This document shows, in pieces, positions 18,750 to 28,258 of a DNA stretch of 64,000 bases. Under the pieces are notes generated by a model that made no database searches, had not been told where the DNA came from, and saw only the letters and a program-made list of their open reading frames with translations. This DNA comes from Polaromonas vacuolata (lineage in GTDB: Bacteria; Pseudomonadota; Gammaproteobacteria; Burkholderiales; Burkholderiaceae_C): assembly GCF_012584515.1 (NCBI RefSeq), contig NZ_CP051461.1:1100001-1164000 (forward strand). The letters are read 5' to 3'. Position 1 is the stretch's first letter; the number at the start of each line of letters is the position of its first letter. Both the position numbers and the translations under genes were made by a program.

Positions 18750-19889
18750 GTGTTCGCGCCTGTTTTGAAAATAAGTAATCATCTCTCTATTTTTTTACCC
18801 GACCTTCGCGGCGGCGGCGCTGAGCGTGTAGCGGTAAATCTGGCCAACAGCTTTATCCAACGTGGCTACGCTGTTGATATAGTTTTGTTGTCAGCAGAGG
18901 GCGACTTTCTGTCCGATCTTCACCCTAATGTGACGGTGGTTGATTTGCATGTTGACCGTTTGCGCTGGGTGTTATTCCCTCTGGTTCACTACTTGCGTCA
19001 AGCCCGCCCAGCAGTTGTTCTGGCCTGCATGTGGCCGCTGACGATTGCTGCGGTGGTGGCACGAGCTTTAAGCCGCGTACCGACCCGTCTGGTAGTGGCA
19101 GAGCACACAACCTGGTCGCGTTCTGAACTTCTCAAACGGCCAACAGTTGAGTGGCAGATTCGCAAAAGCATGCACTGGGTGTTTCCTGCCGCAGATGGCA
19201 TCGTTGCGGTATCGCAGGGGGCTGCAGATGATCTGGCGCGGTTTGCCAATTTAGAGGCTCAATCCATTACCTGCATATACAACCCCGTAGTAGGTGACGG
19301 CAAGCCGCCGGCTCCAGAGCCGCTATCACCGTCAGGTTGGTGGACAGGACAGCATTGCAAGCTGCTGGCTGTGGGTACGCTGAAGGAAATCAAAGATTAC
19401 GCGACGCTGCTGAACGCTTTTGCCCTTTTGCGACAGCGGGTGGATGCGCGCCTGTTGATTCTGGGTGAGGGTGAATGCCGTCCCGCGCTGGTGGCGCAAG
19501 TCCGGCAACTGGGTATAAAGGCCAGCGTTTTTATGCCTGGTTTTGTCAAAGACATTTCGCTGTATTACCAGCAGGCCGACTTGCATGTGCTGTCGTCCAC
19601 GGGCGAGGGTTTCGGTAACGTGATTGTTGAGGCGTTGGCCGTCGGTACACCCGTGGTCAGCACAGATTGCCCGTCTGGGCCGCGTGAAATCCTTTGCGGC
19701 GGCCAGTTTGGCCGCTTGGTGCCTATGGGTAATGCAGCAGCGCTGGCAGATGCCATGGCCGAGTCGCTGGCAGCCACGCACGACACCGCCGCGCTCATAG
19801 CGCGCGCGCAGGATTTTTCAATCGACAAGGCGACAGACAGGTACTTGGAACTTCTGTTTCCGCAAACAACTACAAGCGCAAATTCATGA
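18750..19889 (+). CDS. Family 4 glycosyltransferase
   Basis: 379 residues in a GT-B fold. The N-terminal LPDLRGGGAERVAVNLA binds the acceptor side, and the C-terminal EGFGNVIVEALAVGTPVV contains the E-x7-E motif of retaining family 4 enzymes. The start is a GTG at 18750; no ATG fits before the conserved LPDLRGGG segment. It overlaps the next transferase by 4 bases. Its sugar specificity is unknown. Confidence 0.87.
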   Translation: MFAPVLKISNHLSIFLPDLRGGGAERVAVNLANSFIQRGYAVDIVLLSAEGDFLSDLHPNVTVVDLHVDRLRWVLFPLVHYLRQARPAVVLACMWPLTIAAVVARALSRVPTRLVVAEHTTWSRSELLKRPTVEWQIRKSMHWVFPAADGIVAVSQGAADDLARFANLEAQSITCIYNPVVGDGKPPAPEPLSPSGWWTGQHCKLLAVGTLKEIKDYATLLNAFALLRQRVDARLLILGEGECRPALVAQVRQLGIKASVFMPGFVKDISLYYQQADLHVLSSTGEGFGNVIVEALAVGTPVVSTDCPSGPREILCGGQFGRLVPMGNAAALADAMAESLAATHDTAALIARAQDFSIDKATDRYLELLFPQTTTSANS

Positions 19890-21079
19890 TGCCGGGCGTT
19901 CTCTATATTTCATACGACGGCATGCTGGAACCCTTGGGTCAGTCCCAGGTGCTGGCTTATCTCAAGCGCTTGGCGGTTGATAGGCCGGTTCACCTCATCA
20001 GTTTTGAAAAAATGGACGATTGGGCCAATGTGGCCGAGCGCGAGCGTCTGGCGCATGACATTGCGGCATCTAGCATCGTTTGGCACCCGCTGCGCTACCA
20101 CAAGCGGCCCACAGCAGTAGCGACAGCATGGGATATTGCAAAGGGCACGCGCTTGGGCTTGTGGCTGGTGTTGCGCCATCGTCTGCGGATCGTGCATGCG
20201 CGCAGTTATGTGTCGTCGGTGATGGCGCTTGCTATTAAGAGCATCACTGGAATCAAGTATCTGTTTGACATGCGCGGCTTTTGGGCTGACGAGCGGGTGG
20301 ACGGCAACTTGTGGCCGCGCACGGGCCGCATGTACCGCGTTGCCAAGTGGTTTGAGCGGCGCTTTCTGCTGGGGGCGGATCACGTGGTGTCTCTGACTCA
20401 TGCGGCGGTGACTGAAATGCAGCGCTTCTCCTACTTGCAGGGGCACATGCCACCCGTCACGGTCATTCCCACTTGTGCAGACTTAGCACGTTTCAAACCG
20501 ATGGCGCGCGAGTCAAAAACTGCGGGTTTTGTGTTGGGCTATGTGGGTTCTGCCGGCACTTGGTATTTGTTTGACGAAGTGGTGGCGTGTTTTGCAGAAC
20601 TGCTGCGCTTGCGGCCTGATGCCCGCTTTTTGATTGTGAACCGGGGTGAGCACGCTTACATTCGCGAGCGTTTGTCTGCTGCGGGCATCCTTGAGGGTGT
20701 TGTGGAGTTGAGAGCCGCCACCCATGCCGAAGTGCCGCAGCAAATTGCGCGCATGGACGCAGGTATCTTTTTCATTCGTCCGGTGTTTTCTAAGCAGGCA
20801 TCGGCACCCACCAAACTGGCTGAATTGCTAGGCTGCGGCGTACCTTGTTTGGGCAATGCGGGCGTTGGCGATATGGCAGAAGTGCTGGAAGGCGAGGGCG
20901 TCGGCGTGGCGCTCAAGGCGTTTGACCAAGCTTCTCTGGAGGCCGGGCTGGCGCAGTTGCTGGCGCTTGTGGCCGACCCATCCACCGCAGCGCGCTGCGT
21001 AGCGGCGGCGCAGAAGCATTTTTCGCTGGACGAAGGTGTAACTAGGTATCGGAGTATTTATGAACGTATCGGCGGCTAA
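19886..21079 (+). CDS. Family 4 glycosyltransferase
   Basis: 397 residues. The N-terminus YISYDGMLEPLGQSQVLAYL is a recognisable family 4 variant. The C-terminal half has KLAELLGCGVPCLGNAGVGD, where the donor nucleotide sugar binds. It overlaps the previous gene by 4 bases and the next methyltransferase gene by 20 bases, in a tightly packed operon. Specificity is unknown. Confidence 0.85.
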   Translation: MMPGVLYISYDGMLEPLGQSQVLAYLKRLAVDRPVHLISFEKMDDWANVAERERLAHDIAASSIVWHPLRYHKRPTAVATAWDIAKGTRLGLWLVLRHRLRIVHARSYVSSVMALAIKSITGIKYLFDMRGFWADERVDGNLWPRTGRMYRVAKWFERRFLLGADHVVSLTHAAVTEMQRFSYLQGHMPPVTVIPTCADLARFKPMARESKTAGFVLGYVGSAGTWYLFDEVVACFAELLRLRPDARFLIVNRGEHAYIRERLSAAGILEGVVELRAATHAEVPQQIARMDAGIFFIRPVFSKQASAPTKLAELLGCGVPCLGNAGVGDMAEVLEGEGVGVALKAFDQASLEAGLAQLLALVADPSTAARCVAAAQKHFSLDEGVTRYRSIYERIGG

Positions 21080-21911
21080 GCCAGTGAAGAAGAACCTTGA
21101 TATTGACACTGTCAACAGTTTTGGTGATGAGTGGTCTCGATTCGACCAGACAGCGCTTTCCGAGGAGGAGGCTCGCAGGATATTCGATGAATATTTCGCG
21201 GTGTTTCCTTGGGAATCGCTGCCTAAGGACGCGATAGGTTTCGACATGGGCTGCGGCTCAGGACGTTGGGCAAAGCTGATGGCACCCCGCGTCGGGCATC
21301 TTCATTGCATTGATCCTTCGTCGGCTTTAGTGGTCGCCAAGGTGGCTTTATCGAATGCTGATAATGTTTCGTTTCATCTTGCTTCTGTCGATGACCATCC
21401 GTTGCCGCCTGATAGTAAGGACTTTGGATATTCCTTGGGTGTTCTGCACCACGTTCCTGACACAGCAGATGCCATTAAAGCCTGCGTTGCCATGCTCAAG
21501 CCGGGCGCGCCATTTCAGGTGTACCTCTACTACGCGTTTGACAACCGGTCGGCAACGTTCAAGCTGGCTTGGCGTTGCTCTGATTTGCTGCGACGCGCCA
21601 TCTGCAAGTTGCCCGCAAAGTTAAAGCATTTAATGACGGACGTATTGGCTGCGGCGCTGTATTACCCGCTGGCGCGGTTTGCCTTGCTGGCGGAGCGTGT
21701 CGGTTTTGGTGTGGCGGGCATTCCACTGTCTTATTACAGGAGCCATAGCTTCTACACCATGCGCACGGATTCGCGCGATCGCTTTGGCACGCCACTGGAG
21801 CAACGTTTCAGCCGTAAACAAGTGGGCATTATGCTGGAAGCCGCTGGGCTGCGTGATGTACGGTTTTCAGACCGCGCGCCATATTGGTGTGCTGTTGGCA
21901 TCAAACAATGA
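21060..21911 (+). CDS. Class I SAM-dependent methyltransferase
   Basis: 283 residues. The SAM motif GFDMGCGSGRWAKL is at about residues 60-73, followed by the acidic IDPSSA and the motif DFGYSLGVLHHVPD. A hydrophobic C-terminal half (near AALYYPLARFALLAERVGF) suggests a lipid-linked substrate. The gene overlaps both neighbours, so it belongs to the same transcript. The target is probably a lipid-linked sugar, by inference from context. Confidence 0.83.
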   Translation: MNVSAAKPVKKNLDIDTVNSFGDEWSRFDQTALSEEEARRIFDEYFAVFPWESLPKDAIGFDMGCGSGRWAKLMAPRVGHLHCIDPSSALVVAKVALSNADNVSFHLASVDDHPLPPDSKDFGYSLGVLHHVPDTADAIKACVAMLKPGAPFQVYLYYAFDNRSATFKLAWRCSDLLRRAICKLPAKLKHLMTDVLAAALYYPLARFALLAERVGFGVAGIPLSYYRSHSFYTMRTDSRDRFGTPLEQRFSRKQVGIMLEAAGLRDVRFSDRAPYWCAVGIKQ

Positions 21912-22966
21912 TCAAGGTGCTGGGCTTGGCGCTGTATGGACCGTTGGCAGCAAGCACACGCTACCGGCTTGGTCAGTATGTGCCCGGGCTGGCAAGCCAA
22001 GGCATTGACCTGCAGATATGCCATTTGCTGGGCGACGATTATTTGCGGCGTCGCTTCAGGGGTAGCGCGCCGCCCATTGTGGCGATGCTGCAGGCTGGTT
22101 TGGCACGTTTTGCTGATCTACGGCGCCAGGAGAAATATGACGCTGCAATCTTGCATTGTGAGTTGTTTCCCTTGATGCCTGGGTGGCTGGAGTGTGCGCT
22201 GATTCGCCAGCCCTACATTTACGACTTTGACGATGCTTTCTACCTCAAATATCGCAGTGGGCGTTTAGGCATTGCGAAGCCGCTGCTTGGCAACAAGTTT
22301 GATACGGTCATGGCAGGCGCCGCCGCAGTGACGGCGGGCAACCAAGTGCTTGGTGAATACGCAAGGCAATACAACACCAATACGAACTATCTGCCAACGG
22401 TAGTAGATACCGCACGCTATCTGCCAGCGCGTAATGGGCGCAACGACATGTTTACTGTGGGTTGGATAGGGTCCCCATCTACTGCCCCCTATCTGGCTGC
22501 GCTTGTCGGACCGCTCTCTACGCTTGGCGTGGAAGGGCCTGTGCAATTGCTTGTGATAGGCGGCAAGGCTCCTGTCATACCCAATGTGACCGTGGTTGAA
22601 ATTGACTGGCAAGAGCAGACCGAGGTTGAACTCATTAACACTTTCGATGTTGGGGTGATGCCATTGCCAGACGACGATTGGGCACGTGGCAAGTGCGCAT
22701 TCAAGTTGATTCAATACATGGCGTGTGCCGTACCGGTTATTGCATCGCGGGTGGGTGCGAATGTTGATGTAGTTAACGATGAGTGTGGTTTGTTGGCAGG
22801 TACGTCGGATGAATGGGTAGAGGCATTACGAATGTTGCGAGACCGTTCGGGTAAACGTACTGAGATGGGGCAAGCGGGTCGTGAGCGGGTGGTGCAGCAC
22901 TATTCGCTGAGTCGAAACTTGCCCCTGTTAGAAGCGGTGATTCGCAAAGTGACGAATAAAGGCTGA
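21908..22966 (+). CDS. Glycosyltransferase, family 4-like
   Basis: The ATG at 21908 overlaps the previous stop (ATGA) and starts at MIKVLGLALYGPLAASTRYR; an earlier in-frame ATG at 21884 is less likely. About 352 residues. The N-terminal STRYRLGQYVPGL and the C-terminal FKLIQYMACAVPVIASRVGAN are marks of GT-B transferases with a compact donor domain. It ends 4 bases before asnB. Specificity is unknown. Confidence 0.82.
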   Translation: MIKVLGLALYGPLAASTRYRLGQYVPGLASQGIDLQICHLLGDDYLRRRFRGSAPPIVAMLQAGLARFADLRRQEKYDAAILHCELFPLMPGWLECALIRQPYIYDFDDAFYLKYRSGRLGIAKPLLGNKFDTVMAGAAAVTAGNQVLGEYARQYNTNTNYLPTVVDTARYLPARNGRNDMFTVGWIGSPSTAPYLAALVGPLSTLGVEGPVQLLVIGGKAPVIPNVTVVEIDWQEQTEVELINTFDVGVMPLPDDDWARGKCAFKLIQYMACAVPVIASRVGANVDVVNDECGLLAGTSDEWVEALRMLRDRSGKRTEMGQAGRERVVQHYSLSRNLPLLEAVIRKVTNKG

Positions 22967-22970
22967 ACGT

Positions 22971-25004
22971 ATGTGCGGATTTGCAGGATTTTTGCTGGGG
23001 CAACCCGGTGGCCTTGATGGCCTGGAGACATTAGCTACCCACATGGCAAACGCCATTGCGCATCGGGGCCCTGACGACCTTGGTGCCTGGGCTGATGCGC
23101 AGGCTGGCGTTGCGCTAGGCCACCGCCGCCTGTCCATCGTGGATTTGTCGCCTGCGGGGCATCAGCCCATGGCGTCTCGCAGTGGGCGCTTTGTGATGGC
23201 ATTCAATGGCGAGATTTACAACCATTTGGAAATGCGGGCGGAGTTACAGTCCGCTGGCGTTGCACCAGCTTGGCGCGGACATTCGGATACTGAAACACTG
23301 CTGGCCTGCTTTGAGCAGTGGGGCATTGAGGCCACGCAGGCCAAAACCGTGGGCATGTTTGCCATTGCCTTGTGGGATGTGCAGGCGCGCACGCTGCACC
23401 TGGCGCGTGACCGCTTTGGTGAAAAGCCGCTGTATTACGGCTGGGCGGGTAGCGGGGCCGGGCGGGCTTTTGTGTTTGGTTCTGAACTCAAGGCCTTACG
23501 TGCCTTTCCGGGTTTTGCCAACCCGGTGTGCCGGCAGGCGCTAGCGCAGTACATGCGTTTTATGGCTGTCCCTGCGCCGCGCAGTATTTACCAGGGCATT
23601 TACAAGCTGGAGCCGGGTTGTGTGCTGACCATTACCGGTGCGCCGCCAGCAGAAGCGCCTGCGCAGCCCTTACGCCCGCCCGCTGTATTTGGAACCTTGT
23701 CGTTGCGGCGCTGGTGGTCACTGGCCGATGTGGTGCAGGCCGGCGCTAAAAATCAACTAACTGACGAGGTCGAAGCGGTGCAACTGCTAGAGCAGCGCTT
23801 GCTTGACGCCGTGCGTTTGCAGTCGCTGGCCGATGTGCCCTTAGGCGCTTTTTTATCGGGTGGGGTGGATTCTTCTGCCATCGTGGCCCTGATGCAGCAG
23901 CAGGCCTCGCGCCCTGTAAAGACTTTCACAGTGGGTTTTGAAGAAGCCGGGTTTGACGAGTCGCCATATGCAAAGGCCGTGGCCAAACACTTGGGCACCG
24001 ACCATACCGAACTGTTTGTGACAGCGGTTGAGGCGCAGGCTGTGATTGCCCAGTTGTCAGCTATGTACGACGAGCCGTTTGCTGATTCGTCGCAGATTCC
24101 CACGCACTTGGTGTGCAAGGCCGCGCGCCAGCACGTCACGGTGGCGTTGTCGGGTGATGCGGGCGACGAATTGTTTGGCGGCTACAACCGCTACTTTTGG
24201 GGGCCGCGCATCTGGGCCAAACTGGCTTGGCTGCCTTACTCGGTGCGTCAGGCGCTGGGCGCGGCTATCAGCGCTATGCCGGTTGCAGGATGGGACGCAA
24301 TGAGCCGCCCAGTAAATGCCTTGCTGGCCGGGGGCAAGGGCATAGTGCAGGCGGGCGACAAGGCGCACAAGCTGGCGGCGCGTTTGCGCGGTGTGCGTGA
24401 TCTGGATGATTTGTACCTGAGTCTGGTCTCTGAATGGCAGGACCCGGCAGCCGTGGTGAGCGGTGACCACGGTGCTGCCTTGGTGGAGCCGACTAGTCTG
24501 CTGGCCGATCCGCTGCCCGAAGCCGATTTGGCCGGTGTGGCCAACAGCCCTCTGCGCATGATGTACCGCGACAGCATGACCTACCTGCCCGATGACATTT
24601 TGTGCAAGGTGGACCGCGCAGCCATGGCCACCAGCCTTGAGACACGCGTTCCTTTTCTGGACCACCGCGTGGCCGAACTGGCGTGGCAGTTGCCGATTGG
24701 CATGAAGATTCGTGTTGGGCAGGGTAAGTGGGCGTTGCGCCAAGTGCTTTACAAGCATGTGCCGCGTGAACTGATTGACCGGCCCAAGTCGGGCTTTGGT
24801 ATTCCCGTGGGGCAATGGCTGTGTGGGCCGTTACGGCCCTGGGCTGAAAGCTTGTTGAACGAGGCGCGCTTGCAGCAGGAAGGCTATTTTTACCCTGCAC
24901 CGATTCGCAAAAAGTGGGCTGAGCACCTGGCGGGCCAGCGCGACCACACGGCCAGCCTGTGGGCGGTGTTGATGTTTCAAGCATGGCTGGAAAGTGTGAG
25001 TTGA
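22971..25004 (+). CDS. asnB: Asparagine synthase-like glutamine amidotransferase
   Basis: 677 residues. Cys2 is the N-terminal glutaminase nucleophile (MCGFAGF), followed by AIAHRGPDDLG and GHRRLSIVDLSPAGHQPM. The synthetase domain has the ATP-binding loop SGGVDSSAIVAL near residue 300 and the late motif RVPFLDHRVAELAW. In the P. aeruginosa O6-type pathway and similar loci such enzymes amidate hexosaminuronic acids. With tviB and tviC upstream, amidation of GalNAcA is a reasonable inference. Plain asparagine synthesis is the alternative. Confidence 0.88.
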   Translation: MCGFAGFLLGQPGGLDGLETLATHMANAIAHRGPDDLGAWADAQAGVALGHRRLSIVDLSPAGHQPMASRSGRFVMAFNGEIYNHLEMRAELQSAGVAPAWRGHSDTETLLACFEQWGIEATQAKTVGMFAIALWDVQARTLHLARDRFGEKPLYYGWAGSGAGRAFVFGSELKALRAFPGFANPVCRQALAQYMRFMAVPAPRSIYQGIYKLEPGCVLTITGAPPAEAPAQPLRPPAVFGTLSLRRWWSLADVVQAGAKNQLTDEVEAVQLLEQRLLDAVRLQSLADVPLGAFLSGGVDSSAIVALMQQQASRPVKTFTVGFEEAGFDESPYAKAVAKHLGTDHTELFVTAVEAQAVIAQLSAMYDEPFADSSQIPTHLVCKAARQHVTVALSGDAGDELFGGYNRYFWGPRIWAKLAWLPYSVRQALGAAISAMPVAGWDAMSRPVNALLAGGKGIVQAGDKAHKLAARLRGVRDLDDLYLSLVSEWQDPAAVVSGDHGAALVEPTSLLADPLPEADLAGVANSPLRMMYRDSMTYLPDDILCKVDRAAMATSLETRVPFLDHRVAELAWQLPIGMKIRVGQGKWALRQVLYKHVPRELIDRPKSGFGIPVGQWLCGPLRPWAESLLNEARLQQEGYFYPAPIRKKWAEHLAGQRDHTASLWAVLMFQAWLESVS

Positions 25005-25005
25005 T

Positions 25006-26085
25006 ATGGAGCCTTATTGGTTTTTATTCTTGGTGCCGGCATGGCTGGCCGTGACGCGTTTACGGCCTGCCGCCACTGGGGTCAGCCAGTCCAAGCGCTG
25101 GCCTGCTTGGTGGCGCGTGGTGTTTGTGCTGCTGGTGCTGATGATTGGTTTGCGGCACGAGGTGGGGGGTGACTGGTTAACTTATATAGAACACATCAGT
25201 TCGGCTAATTACCAGACTCTGTCGGTTGCGGTGGGCCAGGGCGACCCGGCCTATAGCCTGCTGAACTGGGTGGCTGCCAAGACGGGGCTGGGGCCTTATT
25301 TTGTGAACACGGTGTGCGCGGCGATCTTCAGCTGGGGGCTGGTGGTGTTTTGCCGCGCCCAGCCGCGCCCTTGGCTGGCGCTGGTCGTGGCTGTGCCATA
25401 CCTTGTCACGGTGGTGGCCATGGGCTATACGCGTCAGGGCACGGCCATTGGCTTGGCCATGCTGGGGCTGGTGGCCTTGTCAGAGCGCAAGCTGTTGCGC
25501 TTTGCGGTGTTTGTGGTGTTGGCGGCCCTGTTTCACAAGACAGCCATCCTGTTGTTGCCACTGGCTGCGTTGGCGGGAACCAAGCACCGGGGATGGACCT
25601 TGGTGTGGGTGGCGATTGTCTCGGTTGTTTTTTATGTGCTGTTGCTGCAAGAGTCGGTGGCCGCGCTCAATGCGGGTTACATCACGGCGCAATACCAGTC
25701 GCAGGGGGCTGCCATTCGGGTGGCCATGAATGCTGTGCCAGCGGTGATTTTTTTATGGCTTCGCCGCCGTTTTGTTATGCCGCAGGCAGACCGCTCGTTT
25801 TGGGTCTGGATGTCGCTGGGCGCACTGGGCTTTGTCGGGTGGCTGGCGGTTTCGCCTTCGTCCACGGCGGTGGACCGTGTGGCTTTGTACTGGATTCCGC
25901 TGCAGTTGTTTGTCTTCTCGCGCCTGCCCAATGCATTGGGTAAGCCTAATGGTCGCAATGGCGTATTGGTGCGCTGGGTAGTTTTCTACAGTGCTTGCGT
26001 GTTATTTGTCTGGCTGGTGTTCGCTCAGACGGCCTTTGCCTGGCTGCCCTACCAGTTTTATCCGTGGGTCGCGTTGTGGAATTAG
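25006..26085 (+). CDS. EpsG-family polysaccharide polymerase (Wzy function)
   Basis: 359 residues with about ten membrane helices. The segment MIGLRHEVGGDWLTYIEHI and the later GYTRQGTAIGLAML are characteristic of EpsG/Wzy-like polymerases. It is the only polymerase candidate in the locus and stands with the flippase and the Wzc-like co-polymerase, which supports a Wzx/Wzy pathway. Polymerases are poorly conserved, so the name rests on topology, motifs and context. Confidence 0.8.
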   Translation: MEPYWFLFLVPAWLAVTRLRPAATGVSQSKRWPAWWRVVFVLLVLMIGLRHEVGGDWLTYIEHISSANYQTLSVAVGQGDPAYSLLNWVAAKTGLGPYFVNTVCAAIFSWGLVVFCRAQPRPWLALVVAVPYLVTVVAMGYTRQGTAIGLAMLGLVALSERKLLRFAVFVVLAALFHKTAILLLPLAALAGTKHRGWTLVWVAIVSVVFYVLLLQESVAALNAGYITAQYQSQGAAIRVAMNAVPAVIFLWLRRRFVMPQADRSFWVWMSLGALGFVGWLAVSPSSTAVDRVALYWIPLQLFVFSRLPNALGKPNGRNGVLVRWVVFYSACVLFVWLVFAQTAFAWLPYQFYPWVALWN

Positions 26086-26096
26086 ACAGGGCCAAG

Positions 26097-27221
26097 ATGT
26101 GCATTGCTGTTGTCTCCAATACCTGCTGGTATTTGTTCAATTTCCGTCTCAATCTGATGCTGGCCTTGCAGGCAGCCGGCCACACGGTTGTGGCTGTCGC
26201 GCCTGACGATGCCTACGCCCAACGCATCCGCAATGCGGGCATTGCGTTTGAGGCGGTGCCGATTTCAGGTGGCGGCACGCATCCGCTGCGCGAGTTGCAG
26301 TCGGTACTGCGCTTGGGTGCGGTGTTTCGCCGGCACCGGGTGGGCTTGGTGCTGAGCTACACGCCCAAGGGCAATCTGTATTCGGCACTGGCGTCTATAG
26401 CGCTGCGCGTTGCGTTTGTGCCGAATGTGTCGGGGCTGGGCCGGGCGTTTATTCGCAAGTCGCTGGTCACACAAATAGCCAAGACGCTGTACCGCCTAAC
26501 CTTTGGCCGCGCGCACCGGGTGTTTTTTCAGAACCTGGACGACATGGCGGTGTTTGTTGATAGCGGGCTGGTGCGGGCCGGGCAGGCTGAGCGCTTGCCG
26601 GGTTCGGGCGTTGAACTGAGTCGCTTTTTGCCTACGCCGCCTGTCGTGCGGCCGGCTGATGCGCCGGTTTTTTTGCTGGTGGCCCGCATGTTGTGGGACA
26701 AGGGTGTGGGCGAGTATGTAGACTCTGCGCGCAAGGTGCGGGCACTGCACCCCGGCGCACGCTTTCAGTTACTGGGCTTTTTGGATGTGGCCAATCCTTC
26801 TGCTATTGCCCGCACGCAGGTAGAAGCTTGGGTGGCTGAAGGCGTGGTCGATTATCTGGGGCCAACTGACGACGTGCGGCCTTTCTTGGTGCAGGCTGAT
26901 TGCGTGGTGTTGCCGTCTTACCGTGAGGGCGTGCCACGTACTTTGCTAGAAGCCGCTGCCACGGCCCGCCCGGTTATCACAACCGATGCGCCGGGTTGCC
27001 GTGACACGGTGCTTGATGGTGAAACCGGCTTTTTGTGCCGACCGGCCGATGCGCTAGATTTGACGGAAAAGCTGCTGCGTTTTATTGCCCTTGCGCCTGA
27101 AGTGCGTCAAGCCATGGGTCAGCGTGGGCGTGCATTTGTTGAGCAGAACTTTGATGAACGGCTGGTGATTGAGCGGTATCTGTCGGTGGTGGCTGAGGTT
27201 GCAGCGGGAAGGGCTTCTTAG
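26097..27221 (+). CDS. Family 4 glycosyltransferase
   Basis: The ATG at 26097 (MCIAVVSNTCWYLFNFRLNL) is preceded by AGGG at a good distance; longer in-frame starts overlap the polymerase gene and lack family similarity. About 374 residues. It has the GT-B N-terminal region with SYTPKGNLYSALAS and NVSGLGRAF, and the donor motif REGVPRTLLEAAATARPVI. This pattern is common in PglA/CapM-like transferases acting on lipid-linked HexNAc. It is the last gene of the polysaccharide operon. Confidence 0.86.
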   Translation: MCIAVVSNTCWYLFNFRLNLMLALQAAGHTVVAVAPDDAYAQRIRNAGIAFEAVPISGGGTHPLRELQSVLRLGAVFRRHRVGLVLSYTPKGNLYSALASIALRVAFVPNVSGLGRAFIRKSLVTQIAKTLYRLTFGRAHRVFFQNLDDMAVFVDSGLVRAGQAERLPGSGVELSRFLPTPPVVRPADAPVFLLVARMLWDKGVGEYVDSARKVRALHPGARFQLLGFLDVANPSAIARTQVEAWVAEGVVDYLGPTDDVRPFLVQADCVVLPSYREGVPRTLLEAAATARPVITTDAPGCRDTVLDGETGFLCRPADALDLTEKLLRFIALAPEVRQAMGQRGRAFVEQNFDERLVIERYLSVVAEVAAGRAS

Positions 27222-27337
27222 CGCATTGGGTGATTGGTTGGCGTGGTGAGCATGTGATGAATGAGCCGTAGATTTAGTCCGGTTCGGCAGATTCGGAGCT
27301 TGGTGCAGCGGAAGGGCAAGCTCGTCTAGCGGTCAGT

Positions 27338-27991
27338 TCAAGCAACGATCTGGCGAATTCTGAACCATGCCAAACCGACAATTTCATGCAGCGCGGATTG
27401 CGTTAATTTTCGGCCTTCGGCGCTTGGTAGAAAATCGCGCCATTCAAGCGCTGTATGGCTTGTGTAATCCGTGGCAGCGGGAATCACATCCAAGCCCTGG
27501 TCTAAAAACATCATTCGAGCGCGTCGCATATGCAGCGCGTGGGTCACCAGGATGATGCTTTGAATGTTTTCTTTTGCCAAGATTTCCGCTGAGAACATGG
27601 CGTTTTGTTCGGTGTTGAGCGAGTTCTCTTCCGTCCATTTGACGGGGACGTGGAACTCGGTTTCAAGCTGCTCTTTTATTCTGGCGGCTTCACCATCCCC
27701 TCCGGATGTGAGCACTGGCAATCCTGTCTGACGGTACTGCCGTGCTGCTTCTTGGGTTCGCAAGTCGCCACCCGTCAGTACAACAATGGCTTGCGCCGCT
27801 TTACCGGCTGGTGCGTCAATTGGCGTAGCCGATTGCTCGATGCAAGCCGTAAGCAAAACACCACCCGCTTTGCTGCTAAAGAAAACGACGCAAGCCAGCA
27901 CCAAGATCGTCATAAGCGTCAGGATTGTCATAAAGGTTTTGAAATGGACTGAGAGCTTCATTCGTCGTTGAAGTTCTGCTTTTTGATTCAT
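27338..27991 (-). CDS. YdcF/ElyC-family (DUF218) membrane protein
   Basis: 217 residues on the opposite strand. One N-terminal membrane helix (about residues 20-38) precedes the DUF218 core: AIVVLTGGDLRTQEA, then SGGDGEA, a conserved acidic NSLNTEQNA segment and ILVTHALHMRRA. Family members act in the periplasm in cell-envelope and undecaprenyl-phosphate-related processes. Its place between the polysaccharide operon and galE is compatible with that, but its reaction is unknown. Met11 is an alternative start. Confidence 0.82.
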   Translation of the reverse strand: MNQKAELQRRMKLSVHFKTFMTILTLMTILVLACVVFFSSKAGGVLLTACIEQSATPIDAPAGKAAQAIVVLTGGDLRTQEAARQYRQTGLPVLTSGGDGEAARIKEQLETEFHVPVKWTEENSLNTEQNAMFSAEILAKENIQSIILVTHALHMRRARMMFLDQGLDVIPAATDYTSHTALEWRDFLPSAEGRKLTQSALHEIVGLAWFRIRQIVA

Positions 27992-28258
27992 TTTTCTTGC
28001 TAATCCTTTTGCTTGGGTTTGATTTTTTTTCTGCGCAATTTATTGGTGCTGCATGCCTTGCGCTATGAAATTTTTAGCGACTAACCGGGCGGCGATTCAA
28101 GTCCCAGTCAATTCAAGTACCCGTCAATATACCGCGCTCTCGCACAGCAGCGCGTTGATAAAATAAGTGCATGGGCTTGAGCAATCTTGTTGCCCACGTA
28201 GACCCGGTTCAGCACACATTGCTGGTTTATCTTTTTACTAGTTTTGGTTGTCAGTTGT

